DNA of 64,000 nt from Microbacterium sp. LWH3-1.2 (GCF_040675855.1 NZ_JBEGIK010000001.1:1240001-1304000); one strand, 5' to 3'. Shown: positions 8,618-16,443, counted from the stretch's first letter. Notes: generated by a model not told the origin, from the letters alone. Program-made: numbers and translations.

Positions 8618-9601
8618 TCACGCGAGCGCGCGAGCGGTGAACTCCTCCCGCACCCATCTGGATGCCCGGGCGAGCGCAGCATCCGGCACCACGCCCTCGA
8701 AACCATGAAAACCGCCGCCCCACATATGGAGGTCGACGCTCACGCCGGCCTCGGAGAGCCGCCGCGCGTAATCGAGGATCTCGTCTCGGAAGGTCTCGAC
8801 GGATCCGCAGTCGATGTACGTCCGAGGCAGACCCGACAGATCCTCCGCACGCGCCGGCGCGGCGTATGGCGACACATCGTCACCGCCGCGCTTCTCGCCC
8901 AGCAGCGCCGTCCATCCGAACTCGTTCGACTCCCGATCCCATCCGCCCTCGTCGAGCAGCATCTGAGAGCTGTGCGTGGTCATGCGGTCGTCGAGCATGG
9001 GACAGATCAGGATCTGATGCGTCAGAGCGGGCCCGCCGAGATCCCTCGCCATCAGCGCCGTGCCCGCTGCGAGACCGCCGCCGGCACTCATCCCGCAGAT
9101 GATCAGACGGTCCGGGTCGGCTCCGATCTCGGTGGCGTGCTCCGAGAGCCAGCGCAGCGCCGCGTAGCAGTCCTCGACAGGGGCGGGGTGCGGGTGCTCG
9201 GGAGCGAGCCGGTAGTCGACAGAGACCACGACGAGTTCGCCCCGTGCGACGCGCTCCAGGAAGAGCACGTCAGGACCCAGGCGCGCAGAGCCGAGGACCA
9301 TTCCGCCGCCATGGGCGTAAAGGACGGCGGGCGCGATGGCTGCGCCGTTCGACGGGCGCAGGATCAGCGCAGGCACCTCAGGCGCGCCGTGCAGTCCGGG
9401 CACGGTGATCTCCTCGACGACCACCGCTCCTCCGGCCGTCAGGTCTGGTTCGGGGAGGTCGGGGATCCCGTCGACCATCATCTGACGCATCTGCGGGAGG
9501 GAATCGGCGAGCAGCTTGGGCATGAAGGAGGTCATGGCTTCGAGCTGCGGCACCAGCTCCTCGTCGAACGGCGGGCGGACGGTCGGAGGGAGGGTGGTCA
9601 T
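8618..9601 (-). CDS. Hormone-sensitive-lipase family esterase (Abhydrolase_3)
   Basis: Carboxylester hydrolase of 327 residues, HSL (family IV) type. Seen: oxyanion motif H-G-G-G at about 97-100 ('YAHGGGMVLGS'), 'VDYRLAPEHPHPAPVEDCY', nucleophile S172 in 'GMSAGGG', a late Asp in 'CGSVETFRDE' and His in 'GGGFHGFEG'. I choose ATG 9601 because 'caggagttccc' precedes it; an in-frame ATG at 9664 overlaps the stop of the upstream remnant (TGATG) and is an alternative that adds 21 residues. It is the third intact ester hydrolase of the island. Cytoplasmic; substrate inferred to be an acylated glycoside. Confidence 0.85.
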   Translation of the reverse strand: MTTLPPTVRPPFDEELVPQLEAMTSFMPKLLADSLPQMRQMMVDGIPDLPEPDLTAGGAVVVEEITVPGLHGAPEVPALILRPSNGAAIAPAVLYAHGGGMVLGSARLGPDVLFLERVARGELVVVSVDYRLAPEHPHPAPVEDCYAALRWLSEHATEIGADPDRLIICGMSAGGGLAAGTALMARDLGGPALTHQILICPMLDDRMTTHSSQMLLDEGGWDRESNEFGWTALLGEKRGGDDVSPYAAPARAEDLSGLPRTYIDCGSVETFRDEILDYARRLSEAGVSVDLHMWGGGFHGFEGVVPDAALARASRWVREEFTARALA

Positions 9602-9663
9602 GGGAACTCCTGTCTCGGAAAGGGTGACGGTCGGGTGCTGCGGATTCGAGGTCTCGACGGGCA

Positions 9664-9914
9664 TCAGGCGAGAAGATCCGCGATCAGGTACGCCATGTTG
9701 CGCGACCGCTCGGCGTGGTGATCGGTGATGTAGAGGACGCCGCCACAGGTCGTGGTGTGCAGACCGCCGGGCTCTCTGCGCTCGCGCCCCGCACTCGAGC
9801 GATGAACGAGAAGCGCGCCGGAACCTCTTCGCGTGGGCGGCCGGGGAGCAGGACGGAGACCGAGGTCCTTCGCACGAGATGGCGACTCTCGAAGGTCCAG
9901 GTGAGGACGGACAC
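9664..9914 (-). pseudogene. Remnant of a second esterase-hydrolase cassette (internal deletion)
   Basis: Two fragments in different frames are joined here. The first ~33 codons from GTG 9914 match the N-terminus of the esterase at 5149-5985 (18 of 33 residues identical by my count: 'TW.FESR.L', 'LP..PR...PA'). The last 34 codons before the stop at 9664 match the C-terminus of the hydrolase at 3605-5152 (22 of 34 identical: 'TDHHA', 'LI.DLLA'). A deletion from inside the first gene to the end of the second would give exactly this. The divergence shows it was a paralogous cassette rather than a fresh copy. It keeps its own upstream operator at 9932. Confidence 0.75.
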
Positions 9915-9931
9915 AGCGACTCTTTCGTCGT

Positions 9932-9953
9932 GCTAAATCTTTCATAGATTAGC
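9932..9953. promoter_or_regulatory. Candidate LacI-family operator before the decayed cassette
   Basis: 22-base inverted repeat: GCTAAATC at 9932-9939 and GATTAGC at 9947-9953. It lies 17 bases before GTG 9914, equivalent to the sites at 6062 and 8554. Confidence 0.6.
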
Positions 9954-10357
9954 TGAATGTTTCTGGTCTCGGATGCTATCCAGAGGCGGTCAAGCTTGTC
10001 AACCAGAGACCTGCCGGCGGATCCTTCGGCTGTCAGCCCTCTGTTTCTCGCGATTTTGAGGGAGTGACCGCTCGGTAAGGCGCGAATTGTCGTCTGAGGG
10101 TTCGGAGCTAAATGTTTAGCCGTCGGTGCTTGATGGGCGGTGGTTGCAGACCAAGTTGAGAGCGCGCTCAGATTCCTCTCCCACGGTGACGACCGTGGTC
10201 ACGCCGATCGCGCAGATGAGCCGCGATGCCGCGCGCTCCGAGCCGGAACCGCAGGATTCGCACGCGGAAACCGCCGGCATGGGCCCGCGTCACGCCGCCC
10301 GTGCGGACAAAGTGGGAACGAAACGGCCTTCATCTGTCCGAGGTCTGTTCCCGAACG
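9954..10357. other. Non-coding island end with one isolated palindromic operator
   Basis: No convincing gene. The only clear element is GCTAAATGTTTAGC at 10107-10120, a perfect 6+6 inverted repeat around TG and the best-looking copy of the island operator. It may have served a gene now lost. An integrase would be expected next to the intact tRNA but none is visible. Confidence 0.55.
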
Positions 10358-10390
10358 CAGATCAGCCCCATAGAAAATGGGGCTGATCTG
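10358..10390. terminator. Hairpin downstream of tRNA-Ser
   Basis: CAGATCAGCCCCA (10358-10370) and its exact complement TGGGGCTGATCTG (10378-10390) around a 7-base loop. It begins seven bases after the CCA end of the minus-strand tRNA gene and probably terminates it. Confidence 0.7.
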
Positions 10391-10396
10391 GGAAAA

Positions 10397-10487
10397 TGGC
10401 GGTGACGGTGGGATTTGAACCCACGGTAGGGGGTTACCCTACACAACTTTTCGAGAGTTGCACCTTCGGCCGCTCGGACACGTCACC
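10397..10487 (-). tRNA. tRNA-Ser(CGA)
   Basis: Read on the minus strand it starts GGTGACG and ends CGTCACC-G-CCA, giving a 7-bp acceptor stem, the serine-type G discriminator and an encoded CCA. The anticodon loop CTCGAAA gives anticodon CGA (codon UCG). A long variable arm (stem GTAGGG/CCCTAC) marks a class II tRNA, and the T-arm is GTGGG-TTCAAAT-CCCAC. Its 3' 27 bases are duplicated at 757-783, so this is the probable integration site of the island. Confidence 0.93.
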
Positions 10488-10606
10488 GCCGACAAGCTTA
10501 CGACACGACGACGGGATGCCGCGAATCGGTGCTGTGCGCGCAGGCTCGAGGTCGAGCAGAATGGCCTCGACGGCCGCGTGGTCGTCCGAGCGGAAGAGAG
10601 ATCGGC

Positions 10607-10909
10607 GTGGCAGCGATAGACGGCAAGTGGGCGCTCGAGGTCGCGACGTTGGCGGGTTCCCACCACTTCGACGTCACCCTGATCACCGTCGGCAGCTCGC
10701 TCACCGGCACCGCGATCGGCCCCACCGGCCCGATCGCGATCCGCGGTGGCACGGTCTCGGGCGACACGGCCGAGTTCTCGCTCGACCTCGTCGCGCCGCT
10801 GCCGATGTCGCTGGCCGTCACGCTGCACGTCGTCGGCAACCGGCTGACGGGCACCGCGCAGGCCGGTCCGTTCCCGCCGTCGACCATCGTCGGCACGCGC
10901 ACCGGCTGA
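10607..10909 (+). CDS. Small hypothetical protein
   Basis: Predicted 100-residue soluble protein, not assigned to a family. It alternates short strands with Gly/Thr-rich turns ('HHFDVTLITVGSSLTGTAIG', later 'LHVVGNRLTGTAQAG'), which looks like an internally repeated beta fold: the phrase 'SSLTGTAIGPTGP' is echoed by 'NRLTGTAQAGPFPP'. Start GTG 10607 follows 'aagagagatcggc'. It stands alone just beyond the tRNA, outside the island. Confidence 0.6.
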   Translation: MAAIDGKWALEVATLAGSHHFDVTLITVGSSLTGTAIGPTGPIAIRGGTVSGDTAEFSLDLVAPLPMSLAVTLHVVGNRLTGTAQAGPFPPSTIVGTRTG

Positions 10910-10955
10910 GCCGGCTCAGACGAGCCTCACGACCTTCGCTGATCACCCGGCACCT

Positions 10956-11813
10956 CTACCCCAGGGGTCGCGGGTGCGCCAGCGGCATCGTGGCCGCCAT
11001 CATCCAGCGGGGAAGGCGGAACGTCGGACGGTCCGTGCCGAGCGCGTCGACCCCGGCCATCTCGGCGGGGCTGAGCTCGAAATCGAAGACGTCGATGTTC
11101 GCCGCGATGTGCGCGGGATTGGTCGACTTCGGAATCGCCACGAACCCCCGCTGCACGTGCCAGCGCAGGATCACCTGCACTGCCGACTTCCCGTGCGCAG
11201 CCGCCGCTCCCACGACCGCGGGCTCTGCCGGCAGCGTGGTCGAACCGTGACCGAGCGGGTACCACGCCTCCGCCGCGATCGCGTGCTGGGCGAGGTAGGG
11301 GAGCAGCTCCGGCTGCTGCCAGTGGGGGTGCAGCTCCACCTGGTCCACGGCGGGTGGGATCCGCGCCACCGAGCGCAGGCGTTCCAGGTCGGACACGGTG
11401 AAGTTGCTCACCCCGATAGCCCGGACGACGCCCCGGTCGACGGCATCCTCCATCGCCCGCCACGCCCCCTTCACGTCGCCGACGGGCTGGTGCAGCAGGA
11501 GCAGATCGAGGGGTCCGCAGTCGAGCCGTTCCCGCGAGCCGTCGATCGCGGCGCGCGCCTTGTCGTATCGGTAGTCGGAGGGCCACAGCTTCGTCGTGAG
11601 GAAGATGTCCTCTCGCGGGACTCCGGACGAACGGATGCCGCGTCCCACCGCCCGCTCGTTGCGATACACGGCCGCGGTGTCGATGAGCCGGTACCCCGAG
11701 CCGAGGGCGGACCTCACGCTCGACTCGCACACTGCGACGTCGGTCACGAGGTAGACGCCCAGGCCGAGCTGCGGCATCCGTGCTCCGCTCGAAAGCGGGA
11801 TGCTGGTCACCAC
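10956..11813 (-). CDS. Aldo/keto reductase
   Basis: NADPH-dependent oxidoreductase of 285 residues with the (beta/alpha)8 AKR fold. The catalytic tetrad is visible: Asp and Tyr in 'LIDTAAVYRNE', Lys in 'TTKLW', His in 'LLLHQP'. 'AIGVSNF' and 'IPKSTNPAHIAANIDVFDF' (cofactor-binding end) follow in order. GTG 11813 has 'gaggagg' eight bases upstream. It reduces aldehydes or ketones, in the group of 2,5-diketo-D-gluconate reductases; the physiological substrate is unknown. It is single and divergent from the PPOX gene. Confidence 0.92.
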   Translation of the reverse strand: MVTSIPLSSGARMPQLGLGVYLVTDVAVCESSVRSALGSGYRLIDTAAVYRNERAVGRGIRSSGVPREDIFLTTKLWPSDYRYDKARAAIDGSRERLDCGPLDLLLLHQPVGDVKGAWRAMEDAVDRGVVRAIGVSNFTVSDLERLRSVARIPPAVDQVELHPHWQQPELLPYLAQHAIAAEAWYPLGHGSTTLPAEPAVVGAAAAHGKSAVQVILRWHVQRGFVAIPKSTNPAHIAANIDVFDFELSPAEMAGVDALGTDRPTFRLPRWMMAATMPLAHPRPLG

Positions 11814-11937
11814 GCCTGCCTCCTCCTCGGGGTGCTGGAGGCGCCTCTCGGGTCTCTCAACGACTGTAGGTTGTGCGCGGTCCCGGCGGGAGCCCCCCTC
11901 GCGTCACGACGCCGAATCTCCCGGTAGCCTGGAGTGT

Positions 11938-12339
11938 GTGCGGGAACTGTCGGAGGCGGGCGTCGAGTTCGTGCACGAGCGACACATCGGCACGCTTTCG
12001 ACGCTGGCGCCGTGGGGCGGCATCCATGCGGTGGCGGTCGGCTTCACGCTGCACGACGGGGTGCTGCGGATCATCACGTCGCGCGACTCGCAGAAGGTCC
12101 GCAACGTGCGGCGCGACGGCACCGCCACGATCAGCCAGGTCGACGGCGCTCGCTGGCTCTCCTTCCAGGGCACAGCGGCGGTCCATGATGACCCCGACGA
12201 GGTCGCGCTCGCGGTGGCCCTCTATACCGAGCGGTACCGCCCGCCGCGCGTGAACCCGCTCCGCGTCGCCATCCTTCTGACCCCTGCGCGCGCGATGGGC
12301 AGCGGCGGCCTCTTCCGAGAGGACCGCGCCGCCTCCTAG
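11938..12339 (+). CDS. PPOX-class FMN/F420-dependent protein
   Basis: 133-residue split-barrel protein of the pyridoxamine-5'-phosphate-oxidase superfamily. The N-terminal 'RHIGTLSTLAPWGGIHAVAVGFT' and 'KVRNVRRDGTATISQ' are typical of the short actinobacterial F420- or FMN-binding members (Rv1155-like). The C-terminus ends early. GTG 11938 is preceded by TAGCCT at 11925-11930, seven bases upstream, which fits a leaderless transcript. Function beyond flavin/deazaflavin binding cannot be said. Confidence 0.8.
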   Translation: MRELSEAGVEFVHERHIGTLSTLAPWGGIHAVAVGFTLHDGVLRIITSRDSQKVRNVRRDGTATISQVDGARWLSFQGTAAVHDDPDEVALAVALYTERYRPPRVNPLRVAILLTPARAMGSGGLFREDRAAS

Positions 12340-12516
12340 GGTCGTGCGACGAAGATCCTCGGCGGCCTCCGGGTGGAGCCGACGCCGTACGCTGGGCATC
12401 CGCCGACGACGCCGTACCGGGGAGTTCTCGCCGAGCGCGACCGGCTCCTCGCCCGCAAGAAACGGCAAATGCGCCGACGCCTTCGCCATCGAGTCCGGAC
12501 GGCTGATCGCGGCCAT
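12340..12516. other. Intergenic stretch with degraded coding look
   Basis: No intact gene. The plus strand ends in 'CADAFAIESGRLIAAI' before a stop, which resembles an amidohydrolase N-terminal strand and could be a relic. Weak. Confidence 0.2.
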
Positions 12517-12978
12517 CTAGAGCCAGCGACGCACCCGCGCGCGGTAGCCGTCGTACTCGGCGCCGAACTTCTCGCCGAGGTAGCGCTCCTCGGGCGCGAC
12601 GGCGCCCCACCACAGGGCCGCCACCCCGAGGGGCGTGAACACGAGCGCCCAGAACGACGGCCACAACAGCGCCAGACCGACGTCGAGCGCGATCAGACCG
12701 AGGTGCAGCGGATTCCGGCTCACGCGGAACGGACCGCGGTCGAGGATCTCGCGCGTCGCACCGCCCGGCAGCAGCGCGGTGCGGTGCCTGGCCATGAGCC
12801 ACATCGCCCAGCCGTTCCAGAGTGCGAACGCGACGACGAGGATGACGGCCAACGCACGGGAGGGCCCGATCGGCAGAGTGACCGGGTCGCCCGCGACGGC
12901 CGTGAGGATCCACCCGGCCACGAGCGGGACCCCGAGCGCGACCGGCGGCCAGATCCGGTAGGCCGGCGCGTCCGCCAT
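12517..12978 (-). CDS. Isoprenylcysteine carboxyl methyltransferase-family membrane protein
   Basis: 153-residue integral membrane methyltransferase of the ICMT/phospholipid N-methyltransferase superfamily. Three to four hydrophobic segments precede the hallmark C-terminal block 'GPFRVSRNPLHLGLI', followed by 'PEERYLGEKFGAEYDGYRARVRRW', the S-adenosylmethionine-binding region. ATG 12978. Bacterial members methylate isoprenoid or phospholipid substrates; the real one is unknown. It is divergent from the small membrane protein at 13021. Confidence 0.85.
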   Translation of the reverse strand: MADAPAYRIWPPVALGVPLVAGWILTAVAGDPVTLPIGPSRALAVILVVAFALWNGWAMWLMARHRTALLPGGATREILDRGPFRVSRNPLHLGLIALDVGLALLWPSFWALVFTPLGVAALWWGAVAPEERYLGEKFGAEYDGYRARVRRWL

Positions 12979-13020
12979 GCTCGCAGTGTAACCCGGGCGC
13001 CCCTGCCCTACCGTGGGCCC

Positions 13021-13389
13021 ATGGACGGACTCCTGCTGGCGCTGGCGCTGGTCTGCGCGGTGGTGAACTCGCTCGGCATCTTCGGGGGGCGGCAGACGCT
13101 GCGGGACCAGAGCCCGGACGACCGTGAGGCGCGCGCGACGGCCTGGTATCTGATCGTCCGTTGCGTCGCGATGGTCGTCGCCGCGCTGATCGGCGCCGCC
13201 GCCGTCGCGTTCGCGTGGGCGTGGGAGGTGTCGGGCTGGATCTTCGCGATCGCCGCCATCACGGCGATCGTGCAGCTCTTCGACGTGCCGGTGTGGCTGT
13301 CGCGGCGCAGACGAGGGAGCGCTGCGGTCGCGGGCGGGCTGGTCGTCGCCGTCATCGCTCTCGGCGCCCTCGCTCTCGGCCTGAGCTGA
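13021..13389 (+). CDS. Small integral membrane protein
   Basis: 122 residues with four hydrophobic segments (residues ~2-20, 43-65, 70-90, 100-120) separated by charged turns ('RDQSPDDREARAT', 'LSRRRRGS'). Not assigned to a named family. ATG 13021 follows TACCGT (13009-13014) by six bases, so it is probably leaderless. The stop lies in a CTGAG pentanucleotide repeat. Confidence 0.65.
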   Translation: MDGLLLALALVCAVVNSLGIFGGRQTLRDQSPDDREARATAWYLIVRCVAMVVAALIGAAAVAFAWAWEVSGWIFAIAAITAIVQLFDVPVWLSRRRRGSAAVAGGLVVAVIALGALALGLS

Positions 13390-13405
13390 GCTGAGCTGAG
13401 CTGAG
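13381..13405. repeat. (CTGAG)5 microsatellite
   Basis: Five perfect copies of CTGAG start seven bases before the end of the membrane-protein gene and supply its TGA stop. Confidence 0.9.
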
Positions 13406-13493
13406 CCGAGCCGGCGCCGCCGATCCGGCGTCGGACACCATCCGACTCGCCTCGGGGTACCGCTGCTGCCGCCCGACGCCTAAGGTCGCGAGG

Positions 13494-13934
13494 GTGGGTA
13501 TCCGCAGCTTCGAGCACGTCGGCGTCATCGTCCAGGATCTGGAGGCGGTGGCGGACTTCTTCGACGTGCTGGGGTTCCGCCGCAGTGAGAAGGCGCGCGT
13601 CGGCGGCCCGTGGGCCGATCGTGTCAACGGGCTGACCGGCACTGACGTCGAGATGGTCTTCCTCACCGCGCCCGACGGCTCGGGGGCGATCGAGCTCTCG
13701 CGGTTCCTGCGACCGGAGAGCCCGGCATCCGTCGGCGATCTCCCGTCGAACACGCTGGGCCTGCGCCATCTGGCCTACCGCGTCGATGACGTCGAGGCGT
13801 TGCTCGGAAAGGTCCGCGCTGCGGGGTACGACACCATCGCCGAGCTCGTGAACTACGAGGACCAGTGGCTCGTCTGCTACGTGCGCGGCCCGGAGGGTCT
13901 CATCATCGAACTCGGGCAGCGGCTCGACGACTGA
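13494..13934 (+). CDS. Glyoxalase/VOC-family protein
   Basis: 146-residue metalloenzyme-fold protein with paired beta-alpha-beta-beta-beta modules: 'FEHVGVIVQDLEAVADFFDVLGF' opens the first and 'LRHLAYRVDDVEALLGKVRAAGY' the second, ending 'VRGPEGLIIELGQRL'. The metal ligands expected in the family, His in 'EHVG' and Glu in 'IIELGQ', are present. GTG 13494 follows TAAGGT (13481-13486) by seven bases: leaderless. Close to lactoylglutathione lyase-like proteins; substrate unknown. Confidence 0.85.
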   Translation: MGIRSFEHVGVIVQDLEAVADFFDVLGFRRSEKARVGGPWADRVNGLTGTDVEMVFLTAPDGSGAIELSRFLRPESPASVGDLPSNTLGLRHLAYRVDDVEALLGKVRAAGYDTIAELVNYEDQWLVCYVRGPEGLIIELGQRLDD

Positions 13935-14135
13935 GCCCACGACCCAGGAGGGCGGCGGCTCGAGCTGCGCGCGCACTTCCGGCGCCGTCTCCGGCGACAG
14001 CCCGACGAGCGCCGGCACGAACATGAGCGCGACGCCGATGACGATGACCGGCATCACCGCCTCCTGCACGCGGGCCGGGATCGTGGCTCAACGAGCGAGG
14101 ACGGCCAGGTGCCCGGTCGTTGAGCGAAGGACGCT
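13935..14135. other. Degraded region with a palindromic repeat element
   Basis: No intact gene. On the minus strand 13935-14069 reads a hydrophobic segment ('VMPVIVIGVALMFVPALVGL') without a proper gene around it, probably a relic. At 14086-14125 there is a REP-like element: GCTCAACGA and its exact complement TCGTTGAGC around 22 bases. Confidence 0.4.
14086..14125. repeat. REP-like palindrome
   Basis: Inverted arms GCTCAACGA (14086-14094) and TCGTTGAGC (14117-14125). The arm core GCTCAACGAGCG recurs in the tandem repeat at 45164-45217. It marks the border of two gene relics. Confidence 0.55.
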
Positions 14136-14538
14136 CTGGCGCGCGCTGGAGTTCGCCCGCTCGCTCGGCTTCGACCACATCTGGACCCAGGAGCGCATGC
14201 CTCCGCTGCCGTGGGACGCCGTGATCGAGGCATCCAACGCCCCGCAGCTTCCCGCGAAGGCGCTCGAGCTGGTCGAACCCGGCGGGCGGGTCGTCTACAT
14301 CGGCCTCGCGGGAACTCCGAGCCTCATCCACACCCGCGCCCTGGCGCTGACGGACGTCACGGCCGTCGGCGTGCTCAGCGCCTCACCCGGCCTCCCGGGC
14401 ACCATCGACGCCTCCGCCGTCGTCGACCCGCGCCCGCTGGTCGCCGCGACGGTCACTCTCGAGGTGCTGCCCGCGATCCTCGCCGGCACGCGGCCGGAAG
14501 GGGCGGGGCCCGGCCCGAAATCCCACGTCGCGCTGTGA
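14136..14538 (+). pseudogene. C-terminal fragment of a zinc-type alcohol dehydrogenase
   Basis: About 130 codons read like the second half of a medium-chain dehydrogenase: 'WDAVIEASNAPQLPAKALEL', 'PGGRVVYIGLAGTPS', ending at a normal position. The zinc-binding N-terminal domain and the GxGxxG nucleotide loop are missing. No start or ribosome site fits. The 5' border is the palindrome at 14086-14125. Confidence 0.7.
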
Positions 14539-14548
14539 CCGCACACGG

Positions 14549-14579
14549 GAACGCCCCCGGGCCGCAGCCGGGGGCGTTC
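14549..14579. terminator. Terminator hairpin
   Basis: GAACGCCCCCGG (14549-14560) and its exact complement CCGGGGGCGTTC (14568-14579), seven-base loop. It follows the minus-strand DUF5684 gene and the plus-strand relic. Confidence 0.75.
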
Positions 14580-14599
14580 GATCTGTCAGCGGAGCGGAC

Positions 14600-14989
14600 T
14601 CAGGCGGGCTTGGTGTAGGTGTCGTTGCTGAAGCCGGTGATGAAGTACCCGATCGGGTTGAGCAGGAACAGCAGGAAGAAAGAGAACGCGCCGCCGTGGC
14701 CGAATGCGCGGCCGTTGCGGAAGGCGACGATGATCGCGAGCACGAGGTTGGCGATGGGCACGAACCAGAGGAGTCCGAGCCAGGCCGAGTACCCCGCGAC
14801 CTTGACGAGCACGAACAGGTTCACGATCGGGATGATCGCGAGCCATCCGGGGTAGCCGGCCTTCGTGAACGTCTTCCAGTAGGCGGCGATCGAGGCGATC
14901 CAGTAGATGAGGCCGACGACCACGTAGCCGAAGACGGCACCGGCGGAGACGCCCTGGTTGATGGGTTCGATGTCTGAGAGCAAGATCAT
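14600..14989 (-). CDS. DUF5684-type small membrane protein
   Basis: 129 residues with about four transmembrane segments: ~15-38, 48-65, 68-90, 98-118. The signature 'YWKTFTKAGYPGWLAIIPIVNLFVLVKVAG' is the DUF5684 block found in many actinobacterial membrane proteins, where it often precedes a signal peptidase-like gene. ATG 14989. Function unknown. It is monocistronic. Confidence 0.8.
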   Translation of the reverse strand: MILLSDIEPINQGVSAGAVFGYVVVGLIYWIASIAAYWKTFTKAGYPGWLAIIPIVNLFVLVKVAGYSAWLGLLWFVPIANLVLAIIVAFRNGRAFGHGGAFSFFLLFLLNPIGYFITGFSNDTYTKPA

Positions 14990-15181
14990 GCGCTGAGCGT
15001 ATTGGGTTCACGTGGCGAGAGCCGGGAGCGCCATGACAAGAAATCGGAGACGTGTCGAGGCCGATCAGGCGACCCTGGTGCCGCCCGCCCGCTCGATGCT
15101 CAAACGCGTTGACGCGGCGGGGTCTGACGCGGCGTGCGGGAACGGATGCCGCGGGGCGCGGCACCCTTTCCCCGCACCGGT

Positions 15182-16180
15182 TCAGAGCCAGTGGCGCTTG
15201 CGGAAGACCCAGTACAGCGTGAGGCTCGTGGCCGCCATGAGGGCGAGCGCCATCGGGTAGCCGAGCGGCCATTCCAGTTCCGGCATGTACTCGAAGTTCA
15301 TGCCGTAGATGGTGCCGACGAGCGTGGGCCCGAAGAGGATCGCGGCCCATCCCGAGATCTTCTTGACCTGCTCGTTCTGCACGAGCGCTGTATCGGTCTG
15401 GCGCTGCGTGACGATCGTCGCGTTGACGGTGAGGGCGTTGTCGAGGATCGAGCGGAACGCCGCGGTCTTGTCGATGATGCGCAGGGCGTGGTCATGCACG
15501 TCGCGGAGCGAGCGCTGCAGTTCGAGGTCGACCTCGTACTTCGGCGCGCCGCGCTGGAGCGATTCGAGCATGTCGGCGAGCGGCGCGACCGCGCGCTGCA
15601 GCGTGATCACCTCGCGCGACAGGTCGTAGATGCGCTTTGAAAGCGAGACGCCGCCATTCTCGAACAGCGCGTCCTCGATCTCGTCGATGTCGTTCTCGAC
15701 GCCTTCGACGACCGGCGTGTATTCGTCGACCACCTCGTCGAGGATCGCGTACAACACGGCCTCGGGCCCGAGGGCGAGCAGCTCGGGCTCCTGCTCCATC
15801 CGCCGACGAACCCGGCTCAGGTCGGGGGACTCCGCATGCCGGATCGTCACGATGAAGTCGGGGCCGACGAAGACGTGCAGTTCGCCGAAGTCGACCGTCT
15901 CGCTCTCATCGATGTACCGCGCCGGACGCAGCACCACGAAGAGGATGTCGCCGTAGCGCTCCAGCTTCGATCGCTGGTGTCCGGTGAGCGCGTCCTCGAC
16001 CGCGAGCGAGTGCAGGGCGAACTCGTCGGCGACCTGGGCGATCTCCTCCGGGGTCGGGCGGAAGAGCCCGATCCACGCCATCCCGTGCTGCGCGCGGGTG
16101 TACTCGAAGGTCTCGGCGAGGCTCGACGGATTCTCGATCCGCTTACCGGCGACGTACACGCCGTTGTCGACGATGGGCAT
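15182..16180 (-). CDS. corA: CorA-type magnesium/divalent cation channel
   Basis: 332-residue CorA family protein. Long cytoplasmic alpha/beta domain and helices, then two C-terminal transmembrane segments; the first ends in the selectivity motif G-M-N ('IYGMNFEYMPE'). The acidic loop is present and the C-terminus is basic ('FRKRHW'). 'HSLAVEDALTGHQRSKLERYGD' is the conserved N-domain block. I choose ATG 16180, which has 'ggagaattgccc' upstream, over an in-frame start at 16216. Imports Mg2+ (possibly Co2+/Ni2+) as a pentamer. Confidence 0.92.
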   Translation of the reverse strand: MPIVDNGVYVAGKRIENPSSLAETFEYTRAQHGMAWIGLFRPTPEEIAQVADEFALHSLAVEDALTGHQRSKLERYGDILFVVLRPARYIDESETVDFGELHVFVGPDFIVTIRHAESPDLSRVRRRMEQEPELLALGPEAVLYAILDEVVDEYTPVVEGVENDIDEIEDALFENGGVSLSKRIYDLSREVITLQRAVAPLADMLESLQRGAPKYEVDLELQRSLRDVHDHALRIIDKTAAFRSILDNALTVNATIVTQRQTDTALVQNEQVKKISGWAAILFGPTLVGTIYGMNFEYMPELEWPLGYPMALALMAATSLTLYWVFRKRHWL

Positions 16181-16443
16181 CGGGCAATTCTCCCTGGTGC
16201 GCGGCTCGGCGGGCAACGATCCTCACGTTTCTCCGACGGACGGACGGTGCGCATTCGCGTCGGCGACGAGGACACGCTGGGTCGGGCCTGGATCGTGGCG
16301 GACACCGCGGACCGGCACGCCCTCGCGCTGGCTCACGCTGATCGGCACGCGAGTGCTCAATCGGTGGGATGCCTCCACCTGGGAGGGCTTCCGCCTTCGG
16401 CGAACTTCGGCCGCAGCATCCGTCACGGGTCGACACTGGTCTC
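16181..16443. other. Intergenic region between corA and the protease gene
   Basis: No gene supported. Two reading frames look partly coding ('TLGRAWIVADTADRHALALA') but have no start, ribosome site or recognised homology. Confidence 0.3.

Noticed and set aside
9954..10396. Integrase or toxin gene next to tRNA-Ser
   Set aside because: Short frames here lack starts, ribosome sites and any tyrosine-recombinase motif.
13381..13405. (CTGAG)5 as a phase-variation switch
   Set aside because: The first repeat units already supply the stop codon, so gain or loss of units would not change the protein.
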